Below the pieces are notes generated by a model. The model did not search any database. It was not told where the DNA came from and worked only from the letters and a program-made list of their open reading frames with translations. The translations under genes and the position numbers were made by a program. A DNA stretch of 64,000 nucleotides from Micromussa lordhowensis (Eukaryota; Cnidaria; Anthozoa; Scleractinia; Lobophylliidae): assembly GCA_964020085.1 (NCBI GenBank), contig OZ026597.1, forward strand, positions 22,202,221-22,266,220, read 5' to 3'. Of the stretch, positions 36,701 through 45,337 are shown piece by piece; within the stretch, counting starts at the first letter, position 1; each line of letters opens with the position of its first letter.

Positions 36701-39700
36701 GAGCATTGTAACTAGAGCTTGTATGGGTAGTATTGTTAGTATTGTAAGTAAGGTTAGTATTTGCCAGTAGTTTTAGTATCATAAGTAATGAACACATCAT
36801 TGTTTGTTACTTTTGTTGTTAAGTAATTTTGTAAGTAGGGCTGTCATCTATCCTCTCCGTGCCTCGTGTCACATAGGGCCATAAGTAGAGGATAGAAGTA
36901 GAGGCTGTATTGCATGTATTGTTATTATTGTAAGCAATGTCAGTATTTGTAAGGATAAGTTGGTATAGCAGAGTAGGTAATGTTAGTATTGTAAATGATG
37001 TGTGTGACAAATTTAATGAAAAAAAAAAGAAAAAAGGTCAAGTTTAAGGCTTCCTTAATGAAGTTCGTTCGATTCTTTGTGAAGTCAGTGGGCTTTAAAG
37101 GTTAAGGAAAAAGTGAAAAACTTAGAAGGTGACTAAAGGTCAAGCGACTGTCAAGGTCAACAAGGTGAAAGGTAAATACTACACAAATTCCATTAAGTAC
37201 TTTGTTTATTCTATTCGATTGATTCTATCCGTAAATCTCAGTATTGAAGCATCACATAATACGAGGTGATGTCACCCAGCTGGTAACTACCGGGTACTGA
37301 CTGATATGTGTTATCTGCTAAAGACTCCCGGAACTGAATATTTTTCATTCCTACATTAGTGTTACTGCATTTGGTATATTAGTGTTACTGCATATTTATT
37401 CTTCAACATGCTAAAAAGGCGGAATACCCGGTTATCAATGGACCATTTTTAGTTTTCACCGATGTCACGCAATATAAACAATCGAGAGAATTGGAATAGC
37501 GTGACATCGATTAAAGAAATTCATCACTCATAGTAAAATGAGATTTTATCAGAGGGGGATACCGCAGAGTACTATTAAAATATTCTATACTGTAACATAT
37601 CATTTGATCAGATGAAAGATTCGATTATAATTACACATTACTTCCCATTTCCAGACGGGAGAGATGACTGATCAAGGGCCTGATAGAAGAAAAAGAAAAC
37701 GCGCTTATCGTCAAGGCGTCTTTTGTGCAGAATGTAAGAGGGAAGTCGATTCTGATTATAAAGATAATCATGCCAAGACTGTGCATAAAGGCAAGAAAGT
37801 CGCTTTCTTTATGGTGCGCAAGCGCAATCAGAGTCAGACTTGCAATCAGACTTGCTTTTTCCAATAAAAGCTCCACGGAGTCGCAGCCGTCAAGGAAGCT
37901 TTTCAGAGCAGTCGTTCAGCTTGGCGCTCATGCTGAAGAAGATGTTAAGAATGAATCTACGCTGACCAACAACCCACTACCAGGAATTAGTTCAATAGCC
38001 TCCGAGGATAGTCAGAATGACAAGTTACAGTCGGAGCCATCGCGTGACGGTCACGCTATTGAAAACGAAGTAGAGCCCATTCCTCCAAGATCAGAACTAC
38101 CACTTAAGTTCCTGTTTGGATGTACAAACCGATGCCATCGAGGTAGTTGAAATTTCGCTTGTGTCGGTGGTGTTGGAACTAGGAGATCACCCAGATGTGT
38201 ACGTTCCTCTTCAGGAATCTATTGAAGAATCTGAATTCTCCCCGCCTCAAACTGTCGAAGTAGCGATGGAGCCCGAAGTCAGAGAGATGATCGTGCCGTC
38301 ACAAAGAGATGATAGCGCAGGTGATTCCCGAGTTTTGCATTGCGCATTCCTACTGCGCACGAATTTTGCGTCATCAGCGCCTGCACATGAGCGCGTGCGC
38401 GTACAAAACATAAGAGATTTCCTTCAAACTAAGCTCGATAGCGAGATAAAAGCTAATTTCCTCTTAAACGAGCACGGTGACCCCCACTTTTTACTTTGTA
38501 AATTCAATGAGAACAATATCCGCAATAACTGAGAAAAATTTTGGCAGAAATCTATGGCTACTTTTTTGGCAAATGAAATAAATGCTACAGATAGAGACGT
38601 AACGGGCCCATTAGAGCAAGTCCAAATTCTGTTTCCTTTAAAGGATAAAAAAAACAGTTAATAATGCAGGGTATTTGAAGCCATTTCTTCTGGGACGTAG
38701 ATGAATAAGCAATCAAAGAAAGTCGAATTCTGTGTGATATAACACGCCGCATTGAAAAATAATCGAGCTTATTTGTTGCGCACTGAGATAACCAAAAGTC
38801 ACCAAAATAACCATATTTGTCAGCATCGTGGCATGAAAACAAGCACGGTGACCCCCTCTTTTTATTACGTTTTTAACATGTCCTTGTACTGTAATGACAC
38901 CATACCAAGTTTCATCGGAAATGGCGGGTTCTTTTACCCGGGAATCACCTTAAGTACAGGTTCATTAAACTCGATTTGGTCACAGTAGGAAAATTTTGCT
39001 TTCATTTTAGTCGTGTACTTAGTAGCGTAGCTGATTACATCAATGTCAACCCGAGCTCGCGGGTGGAGGTTAAGCCTTACGTGATGCGCAGAACGAGTGC
39101 GCACTAACAATTGTAGGCACCTTCCTTAAGTAGCATCATATATATATATATATCTGGATTTATGAAAACAATGTTAAAGAGAGTCTCACCCTACCCAAGT
39201 CTTTTTTCGATTTCCGAAGTACACGATATAAACTTTAAAAGGAATATTAGTCTTTTCCCTCCAGACTCTTTTTTTCTTTTACTGCCCTTCTCTATATAAA
39301 ATTGCTTGGAGTAATTTTTAAGCCCTTAGGAGTCGTGAATTAAAAATCATAATAAATCCAGTCATGTTTATTTTCATGAAAAGTATCGCTTGTAACATGA
39401 GGTGAATGTTTGGGTGGGGTTTTCTTTGCCCTAAATTAATGTCAATAGGGTGCCACTGTGCAATTTCTTAAACTTAGTCTAAAACTTCTTGCTGTTTCTG
39501 ACGAAGGTTTAAGAATAGATCAAGTCAAATAAGGCAAACTCTCCTTGTAAGTAGAAAGATACTCCTTTCGATAAACAAGAAAGTTCTATATTTTTCCTAA
39601 GAATGAGGATATTGTGATATAGCGTTGTATTTTCGTATTCGTGTCTTTCTTAGAAGCTAAAAATACGATACGAGCTCGATATTAACTAACGACTAAATAG

Positions 39701-39771
39701 TGTAGAAGCTTACCTTTGAAGGAAAGCGCACAGCGGAATAAAGCGAGGACAAGAAAAACGTGCAAACGCAT
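18352..39771 (-). CDS. Gene D: secreted mosaic protein, Ig + PST linker + four D8C domains
   Basis: Proposed exons on minus: 39771-39714 (signal peptide), 26958-26890, 25809-25606 and 25105-24959 (Ig-like), microexons 24796-24752, 24571-24527, 24232-24191, 24054-24013, 23914-23867, 23606-23559 and 23229-23185, then D8C exons 22987-22604, 21265-20882, 20231-19872 and 18710-18352, separated by microexons 21958-21935, 20567-20550 and 19486-19469. All internal junctions are phase 1, and the sum is 2340 bases, giving 779 aa. D8C domains are the eight-cysteine modules of uromodulin, GP2 and OIT3; in uromodulin the module takes part in binding bacterial fimbriae. The link from the signal exon across a 12.8-kb repeat-filled intron is the least certain part; two linker microexons (24232-24191, 24054-24013) are also uncertain. 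Expected to be extracellular; function otherwise unknown. Confidence 0.75.
19469..19486 (-). CDS. Gene D linker microexon (18 bases)
   Basis: TTTCAG acceptor and CCAG/GTAAGA donor, phase 1 at both ends, encoding about six residues (APSSPP). It separates D8C domains 3 and 4. Confidence 0.65.
19872..20231 (-). CDS. Gene D exon: D8C domain 3
   Basis: 360 bases, phase 1 to 1, TTTCAG acceptor, CAAG/GTATAT donor. Core: GWYRFQGLAGKQMPD, CVPKQRCGT, APGW, VCFHW, GCC, QVRNCG, FYVYKL, RYCG. Confidence 0.9.
20550..20567 (-). CDS. Gene D linker microexon (18 bases)
   Basis: TTTTCAG acceptor and CCAG/GTAAGA donor, phase 1 at both ends, encoding about QQISSP. Lies between D8C domains 2 and 3. Confidence 0.65.
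20882..21265 (-). CDS. Gene D exon: D8C domain 2
   Basis: 384 bases, phase 1 to 1, ATTCCAG acceptor and CCCC/GTGAGA donor. Core: DWYRFVGLAGDRM, CVPSYRCGT, AAGWLRGGHP, VCYHW, NCC, LVRNCG, FFVYRL, RYCG. Its 3' two thirds are nearly identical in DNA to domain 1. Confidence 0.9.
21640..21885. repeat. Repeat with CATCTTGCCC hairpin in gene D intron
   Basis: Contains GGGCAAGATAGCTCCATCTTGCCC (a hairpin at about 21816-21839) and further AAGATGGCT/AGCCATCTT inverted words. Looks like a short non-autonomous element; the 81-codon frame across it is not a gene. Confidence 0.45.
21935..21958 (-). CDS. Gene D linker microexon (24 bases)
   Basis: TTTCCAG acceptor and CCAG/GTAAGC donor, phase 1 at both ends, encoding a Thr-Pro repeat (STPTPTP). 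Lies between D8C domains 1 and 2. Confidence 0.7.
22604..22987 (-). CDS. Gene D exon: D8C domain 1
   Basis: 384 bases, phase 1 to 1, same length as domain 2. Acceptor GACCAG at 22989-22988; an AG six bases further in is a possible alternative. Core: KWYRFVGLAGDRM, CVPSYRCGT, AAGWLRGGHP, VCYHW, NCC, LVRNCG, FFVYRL, RYCG. Confidence 0.88.
23185..24796 (-). CDS. Gene D microexon array: Pro/Ser/Thr mucin-like linker
   Basis: Seven candidate microexons of 42-48 bases, all phase 1 to 1: 24796-24752 (FPRSSKLQSPPPPS), 24571-24527 (SPVFVSSKIHPTPS), 24232-24191, 24054-24013 (PPLSSRTHPKHST), 23914-23867 (AAPPASSRIPSEPST), 23606-23559 (ASPVFMSSQFWPTAS) and 23229-23185 (PTTSKPTITPTSPT). They are visibly related copies. 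A further copy near 24302-24345 keeps an acceptor-like CTTACAG but lacks a GT donor. Together they would make a flexible, probably O-glycosylated stalk between the Ig-like and D8C parts. The two 42-base members have weaker splice sites. Confidence 0.65.
24959..25105 (-). CDS. Gene D exon: Ig-like domain, second half
   Basis: 147 bases, phase 1 to 1, TTCTCAG acceptor, AGAG/GTATGA donor. Contains the Ig C-terminal signature DDSQYGRYECDAFA (D-x-G-x-Y-x-C type), then HGFSVIVF as the last strand. Confidence 0.75.
25606..25809 (-). CDS. Gene D exon: Ig-like domain, first half
   Basis: 204 bases, phase 1 to 1, GTTTTAG acceptor and AGAAG/GTAGGA donor. Contains the first Ig cysteine in SADVTCVAYD, 55-60 residues before the YEC of the next exon, as expected for an Ig fold split by an intron. 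Confidence 0.75.
25840..26465 (+). mobile_element. 5'-truncated non-LTR retrotransposon (RT C-terminus)
   Basis: The frame to 26267 reads as the end of a jockey/CR1-like reverse transcriptase: LQLVQNFGARIICGATKF, LGWLPVKKQVYLRDAIFAFK, then TATGQRSFHYR...LWSEF. It is followed by a short 3' UTR and a (TTATT)n-like tail at about 26440-26465. Lies in a gene D intron, on the opposite strand. Confidence 0.85.
26515..26712. repeat. Simple repeats (GACT)n / (GAAC)n
   Basis: Degenerate tetranucleotide runs: GACTGACT, then GAGTGAGT, then GAACGAAC. They follow the LINE tail. Confidence 0.8.
26890..26958 (-). CDS. Gene D candidate exon (69 bases)
   Basis: Flanked by an AACAG acceptor and a GACG/GTAGGG donor, phase 1 to 1, open throughout, encoding NLDGKSDVAKNAILGTRTIE and AD. 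Phase fits both the signal-peptide exon (39714) and the Ig exon (25809). No domain is recognised; comparable in place to the spacer exons of gene E. Confidence 0.55.
27589..28223. mobile_element. 635-bp TIR element, copy 1
   Basis: Ends AGGTGATTCCCG and CGGGAATCACCT are perfect 12-base inverted repeats flanked by TA on both sides (27587-27588, 28224-28225), as for a Tc1/mariner-like target. Copy 2 lies at 38319-38950. The 108-codon frame inside is shared only in part with copy 2, so I do not call it a gene. It abuts the RT region of the minus-strand LINE. Confidence 0.8.
28226..30432 (-). mobile_element. Degenerate L1/Tx1-like LINE
   Basis: On minus, in order: an ORF1-like charged protein (30432-30010, then 29880-29671 with NLEQYSRKKELEIVGIPES and CHRVERK), an endonuclease stretch (29591-28998: SHGTHHSKGV, CNIYAPN, IIICGDWNCTL), and frameshifted reverse-transcriptase remnants at about 28560-28230 (GVITLIPKVDSDPL, NWRPITLL, LVSLDFRKAFATLEW). 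Several frameshifts and stops; the RT ends at the TIR element. Not functional. Confidence 0.85.
30560..32680. repeat. 10-bp satellite (ACCATGGCCA)n, about 2.1 kb
   Basis: Around 210 copies of a 10-base unit, with variants such as ACCATGGTTA and ACCATGACCA. Because 30 is divisible by both 10 and 3, all frames without a stop stay open on both strands (MVGHGWPWLA on minus, PTMANHGQPW on plus); these frames are artefacts. A higher-order pattern is visible: a block starting with AATCATGACCAACTATGG recurs at about 30990, 31180, 31470 and 31660 (spacings about 190, 290 and 190). Confidence 0.95.
33096..34473. mobile_element. Foldback element with 123-bp inverted arms
   Basis: Arms 33096-33218 and 34351-34473 are nearly perfect reverse complements, containing GGCCGTCGATAAAAC and a run of GGAACAT(C/G)CC(G) repeats. 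The 1.1-kb middle holds further palindromes, notably GGCTCGTCACGCGTTCCTT... at about 33868-33914, bounded by TAGCCTCCCA/TGGGAGGCTA. No coding capacity. Confidence 0.8.
34498..34635. mobile_element. Palindrome with GAAACGTC core, Penelope-like remnant?
   Basis: Arms 34498-34530 and 34602-34635 (TATAACACAAACAGCGGTGA and complement), with inner arms 34540-34555 and 34584-34599 (CATTTTATAACCTTGA and complement). Between them GTATG...CATAC and GAAACGTC (34578-34585) resemble the stem II, GAAA and GUC parts of the minimal hammerhead ribozymes known from Penelope-like elements, but the CUGAUGA box is not intact. Confidence 0.45.
34880..36420 (+). mobile_element. Degenerate L1/Tx1-like LINE, endonuclease to RT
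   Basis: Fragments in successive frames: endonuclease start (LLNVKGLNKSMK, then LFSHGFTNSKGVMILINP), IVVGGDFNCVLTEMDKKGG, then KGPGVWKFNNLLL, RSKVRWFEHGERNTKYFLNI and the RT entry TPGTDGFTSEIYKLFW. At least four frameshifts or stops, and it ends inside RT. Opposite orientation to the 28226-30432 LINE but the same family type. Confidence 0.85.
37654..38318 (+). pseudogene. Frameshifted zinc-finger ORF
   Basis: Reads from an AG acceptor-like site: MTDQGPDRRKRKRAYRQG, then a C-x2-C-x11-H-x4-H finger (FCAECKREVDSDYKDNHAKT, VH) and GKKVAFF. The frame shifts near 37850 into an acidic Ser/Glu-rich stretch to 38150, and shifts again to a third frame running to the edge of the TIR element at 38319. 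Two frameshifts and no visible end make it a relic, perhaps of a transposase or a zinc-finger gene; parent not identified. Confidence 0.5.
38319..38950. mobile_element. 632-bp TIR element, copy 2
   Basis: Same ends (AGGTGATTCCCG, CGGGAATCACCT) and nearly the same interior as 27589-28223. Unlike copy 1, the left flank is GC rather than TA, so no clean target duplication is seen, and the zinc-finger relic reads straight into it. Confidence 0.8.
39714..39771 (-). CDS. Gene D candidate first exon: signal peptide
   Basis: ATG CGT TTG ... AAAG/GTAAGC: encodes MRLHVFLVLALFRCALSFK, a typical signal peptide, ending in phase 1 with a strong donor. It is the only signal-peptide exon I found upstream of the Ig exons on this strand, hence its assignment to gene D. 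It could instead start an unrelated transcript. Confidence 0.6.
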
Positions 39772-42700
39772 TTTGGGCTCGCTACACGCTGTGTAGGTTC
39801 CAAGCGAAGTGATGTAAATACGAGTCGAAATTTTATCGGTGCTTTTCAGTGAAATATATTATTGAATTAATATTGTGCTTTCAGACAAAACAAGTGAGTT
39901 AATATGGGTATCGTGATCGACTGATTTGACAATATTTTGGTCAGAACTAGAAAGATTGAAGTGATAAATAGAGAGAGGGTGTCACTTAAAATCAAAATCA
40001 TAGTTAAGTGTAGCCTTTTCAAATAAAAAAACGTCAATAAATCATTACCACCAAGGTTTTTTCCAAACCCATTCCACATCTTCCTGAGCGCACGTATCTT
40101 CCTCGTTTCTGGGGTAAATGTTACATACGAGCATCAAACGCTGAACGCTGAGTAAACGCTGAGTTTTCTTCGTCAACACTTCAGTCACTCATAGGGTAAG
40201 TTAAATATACTGACAGAGGTTAATTAAAGTTCAAATTGCAGTTGCTAAAACGCACCTTTTGATTTGGGGATTCACAATAAAGAAATCAATTCAGCTGTCT
40301 AAAGCACTAGCTATTGGAAGGTAGCGGTATTACTTTTTCTACACTCATCAAACAACTACTAAATTAACATTTAATATAGTAAAATAAGGATCCAGGAGCT
40401 ATCATTTTGTATTTGTACACTTGAATAGTTGGTATGATTGTGACTAGATAATGGTTTACAATCGTAGACGATAGGGCCGCAATACGTATATATTTTTAGT
40501 AATGACTTACAACTTTTGTAAGACAGCGGCCATGGTTAACGTATTTTGAAAACTTTCTCAGCGTTATGGTAATTATTTCAAGCTCATATTGACATCAAGA
40601 GTATTAACTGGTGTTTTTTTTCCTCAGTTTTAGATAACAGAACTCATATTTCGGAATCCTTAATATTGGGTCACATGCGTGAATCAGCGAGGAGGTAAAA
40701 CTTGCACGATAGCACTTCAACTACACAAGCACCAGAATGGACGATTTCAAATGTGAACACTGATGAGAATTCAAGTGTGTGTATCTCAACGTATAAAGTA
40801 TTTTCTGCTATGCTTCATCTTCGTGTGTTACGTGATAACAAATTCATGTTCATTATCCACGACTTTCAACTGCCAATTATTATATATAAGAGGTGCTTGA
40901 CATTAGCGCATCCTAATGTAAAAGACCTGTTGCTGAAGTCTATCCCGGTGAGATTTTTTTACCCAAAGTGACTATTCTCGAATTTTACATAAATATAAGA
41001 GTATAATGTTATAAAATAACAATCCACACAAACGATACCAATAACGTTTCCTTATTTATTTTGACTATTGCGAAATATCTTTAAAGTAAATGCCAGTAAA
41101 AATCAAAGAAAACACGGCAACAAAAAACATCAATTTTGCTTAAACTTCATTAGTTGTAGGCCTACGGTGACTAACTGAAGGATATCGAGTTAGTTTTTTG
41201 GAAATATGCAATATAAATTAATAATAGAAGTCAGTGAAAAATGGTCATTGCACCGGAAGCTTAGGCGTTGAAATCTCTGTGAATCGTTCTCAGGATTAGT
41301 TGCATACACTAGTCCTTCCTCGCTCAAGATAAATTGTTATTTTAATCTGTAGTTTATCATGAACAAATTAAGGCCAGAATAGATACACATTCCGCATTTT
41401 AATAAAAGGTCTAAAATAAGCCCAATCAAGCACTGAAGTCAAAAAGCTGACCGGTAGTGTGTCAAATCTTCTGATACATTCGCCAGAGATAGTTCAGTCA
41501 TTGTGTTATAGGTTTATGACAGTTTCATACTTGTGGGTTCATGGGCAGCTGGACGGTAATCAAAGTTTCATAAAATTATCCTTGAGCCTTATCACGCACG
41601 AGCAATTCACTGCAATTTAAAATCGGTTGATTCGAACGAAGTCCTATTTTAAATTTTTTTAAGCTGATGACTTACAAGGTTTTTGTTTTAAAGAGGAATG
41701 CTTCATTAACTTGCTGTAGAAACTAAAATACCCCAAAAAGCGCTTTGTTAGAGACGACAAGTTTCATGACGTAGCTAGGAAAGAATGGTGTACATTTCAA
41801 AGGTGCGGAAATTGTAATTTGTGCAACTTTCGTAACATTCACAAGATACCATAAAAATGAAAGAATAACTTAGGAAAGCTGTGTCCAAAGTTTGTTTTGT
41901 CAAATTACAATTAGATTCGAGATTCTACCAGCTCGTTTGCTTCGTGTGGCCATATTTTTTAAATTTTCTTCGATACCGACGTTCACGTTCACCTCTTTAA
42001 AAAGTACTTACGAAAAGTTAGATTTCGTTCAGAACCGTGAAGATGTTTTATGCATTTAAGTCGCCCAAGCCATAAGTATACTACTTCACGATTCACTTTC
42101 AAAAATAATGGCAATTCATGGCAATTTTGGACGATCTAAGGGGGAATAGAGGTAGCAATGCTGTGAGGAGGAATGAACAGTTTTAGCGGTTTTATCGCGG
42201 TCGCGAAACAACCATCTGTGCCAAACTACATGACAACTTAGGAAGTAGCTTTGTCGTGACCACGCATATGTCAACCCCCTGAAATGGAACTCAAGAGATT
42301 ACTTCCTTCCACCACTCGTCCGAACTTTCTTTTCACGGATTAAGACTATGTATAAGTAAACCTGTTTTTAAAAAAGGTTACTGATAGAAATGGCGGCAAA
42401 ATTTTACCGAGACTAAACTTGGCTAAAACTGCGCAAAGAAATAAAAACATGCTAGTATAAGCAAAATGATCTTGGTGTACTGAGGTCTCTAGATGTACCG
42501 TTACTTTCCATTTTCCATGTCACATCAATCAATGTATGTGCTCACATGATTTTTGCTCCAGTTGTTACCGTCTTCATTCGTCGGTCTTAGCTCACCATTT
42601 GTTCACCTCAGCAAGGTGTTAGCTGGTATGATCTGTATTTTAGTTATCCTTGTATTCTCTGTATAATTTTCGCTTGTCGGAGCTGTTCAGCCCCAGTGGT

Positions 42701-44760
42701 TCAGGAATTTGACAGAAACAATGGTTGAATACTTTAGAAAATTGGCGTGAAGGAATTATCATTACGCAATGTACAAATATTTCAAGCAGTGATCAATTGA
42801 CTGTTTATTTGTTAATTGTTTTTAGCGACCGACGTTTCGTGAATTCAAGAGTCACGGTATGAAACCTCTGCTGCGTGCTTAGTCAGGTATCACGCCGCGA
42901 TCACGCTACCCACATTAGATGCATAGTCACCATTAGTCATCACCCAAAACTTAGTCTGCCTTTCCCTCTCTCATCACAGTATTAAATTGTGTTTATCATT
43001 GAATTTTGCAAATTTACAGGTTAACGTTTCAAAATGCCTCAGGTACAAACTCAAAGTAAATGCTATTTAATTTGTAACGTTTACTCGCCTTCATCCCGGT
43101 CTTCAATTAAGGCTTGAGTTGAGACCAAACTTTGATATAGCTGTTTCTGGTATTTTTAATTTTGTCGCCGATGCACTTTAGACCTTAGAAAGGGATATTC
43201 AGAATTCGAGATATTTTTACCTCAGACGTGCAGGTCAAAATTAAATAATGTTAAGATCAAATATCAATAGGCCCTCAATTCACAACGCTTAATGCGGACG
43301 GTAAATTCCTAAGCCATTTCAATCATTTTCTTTCCGCAAGTGAGTCAGTGTTTGCTTTTTCAATAACCATTCTTCAGTCTCTCTCTGTTCTGATCTCAGG
43401 AGAAAAGCATCCAAACCAATTACAAATAAGCAGAGAAGGTAACAACGCATTAAATTGTGTGGCATAAAAAAGGAAAGCAAACCTCGCATGCAACTGCTTT
43501 TTTTATGAGAAAAAAAAATGTTGAAATGGTGAACGTACCCACGCAATGTTTGTTTAAACTTTCAGATTTCCTACTATAGTTATTACAGTAGGAGTATTTT
43601 ATCAAAGGATTAGAGCAGATAAAAATATATACGTAAGCTATATCGTTTGTAACCATGGTATATATAAAATCTCCTATTTCGAAAACAACGGTCTTGTGAA
43701 TCATGATCCCACTACTTGTGGTGGGTAGGCGTATGTTCCTTCCTGCACGTTGGCTTTCTTTCGCTACTCACATAACCACTGTGACGACCTACTGGGATTA
43801 TTATTTCAAATGACTAAGCACACGTGAAATATTGTGACCATCGGCACGTTAATACATGGCCTAGGTTGGAATAAGGAAAGATTGCTGTACATGTCATGTC
43901 ATCAGTCTGTTCTATGGAGAGTGTTAATGACAAGGACATTGTATATTGCTCGCATGCTTCGAAAGTTCATCATGTGGGCAGCTGCTTTAGACCATAATTG
44001 GATTATATTATTTCTTTCTGGGTGATATCAAGGAACTTGTATTAATTGTACTATTTTAAAAGATATTCAAATTAGATTTTTCCCAGAAAGGAGAAACCGG
44101 TTTATCCAGAAAAATGTTTACAATCAGGCTTTATACTCACGTCCTTTAGTTCGTCGTATAGCATTTTCTAAGGAGACGTTCCATAGAGGTTTTTATTTTA
44201 ACTGAATTAAGTTGGGTATTTTCATGAATATAAATGTACACCTGTCCATAATCAGCCGATTTTTTCAATTTCAGTCATTGGGATAAATGTGGGCGCATTC
44301 CACTTTTGTTTAATTTGTTTCTTAGCCCTGAAAGAAGAGAAGTTATGACTTTTGGCGGATACATTGTTATATCGAGTCACAAAATTCATTAGTTGAGCGG
44401 ATGAGCAAATTTGTTAGCCGATAGCTAGAAGAAATTAAAATCAAAACACTTTTTCAGCAGGGAGCATCTTGAAAGCCATTTAACAACAGTTTCAATTTCT
44501 TCTCATCCGGTCATAAGATTGAGGACGATATCCACCACAAACGTGCGTCAGACAGCGGATACAGTCACAATAAACTCTTTCACTGGCATTAAGTGACATT
44601 TCTAATAAGCCATACAAAGGAGGGAAAACTATTTCCTGGGTGTCGACCACTAACGTCGATATTACGAGACCAGCCCACATAATGCGTCTGGCGGATATAC
44701 GACCATTAAGCTATGAGATCACACTAACCGATTACCCTTAAAAGCATGAATCAGCCATGA
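39772..44760. other. Head-to-head intergenic region between genes D and A
   Basis: About 5 kb between the divergent first exons of D (minus) and A (plus). AT-rich. Short frames at 40702-40971, 43319-43704 and 43834-44025 lack splice context or family features. TATATATT at about 39854 could serve gene D on minus. A GACGTTTC word on plus at 42831-42838 matches the hammerhead-like motif seen elsewhere. Confidence 0.4.
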
Positions 44761-44767
44761 GCGGTAC

Positions 44768-44777
44768 TATATATAAA
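44768..44777 (+). promoter_or_regulatory. TATA box of gene A
   Basis: TATATATAAA, about 120 bases before a strong splice donor (GCAAGG/GTAAGA at 44887/44888), consistent with a non-coding first exon of about 44800-44887 spliced to the acceptor at 45303. Confidence 0.65.
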
Positions 44778-45337
44778 GAGATTCGAAACCTTCTTGTTCA
44801 AGAAAAGTTGAACTTCACTTACTAAATAACTGCAAGAATATTGTCCGGACGTCACGACGAGTGGTCAAGTCTATATTTGCTGCAAGGGTAAGATACTTTT
44901 TTATTCTTTACACGCAGTTTAGGAAATAGGAAATAGGAAAAGGCTCAATGCAACTAACTAACTAATTATCTGTTTTACCAAATGATGTAGATCATCGTAA
45001 CGGTCTGTTACTTGAAATGGGGTGTTCCTGAATAGGGACGTTTGATCAGTTGCAATATCGTCTCGTTTTGAGACTTATTAAACCATTCTCCATCGTGTAT
45101 TCCTGAAAGGTTTCACCCATAGAGTTTCTTTAAAATTCAATCCTAACCTCCAAGGAACAAAATTTACACTCCGAAACTTGAATCCTACAAAAAAATTAAA
45201 GGTCTTTCAATTAAAGGAAGAAAGACAGGCATGGATTGTAGAAACGTAGCTGTTACAGCTTCAAATGTTACACCCGCTAATTTTTGCTTTTTTACGTACG
45301 TAGACTGAAGAATCAAGTTAGCCAGCCAGGGGTGTCG

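Noticed and set aside
40702..40971. 89-codon plus-strand frame between genes D and A
   Set aside because: No start context, splice signals or recognisable motif; could be chance in AT-rich DNA.
43319..43704. Two overlapping minus-strand frames
   Set aside because: Low-complexity, no splice or domain support.
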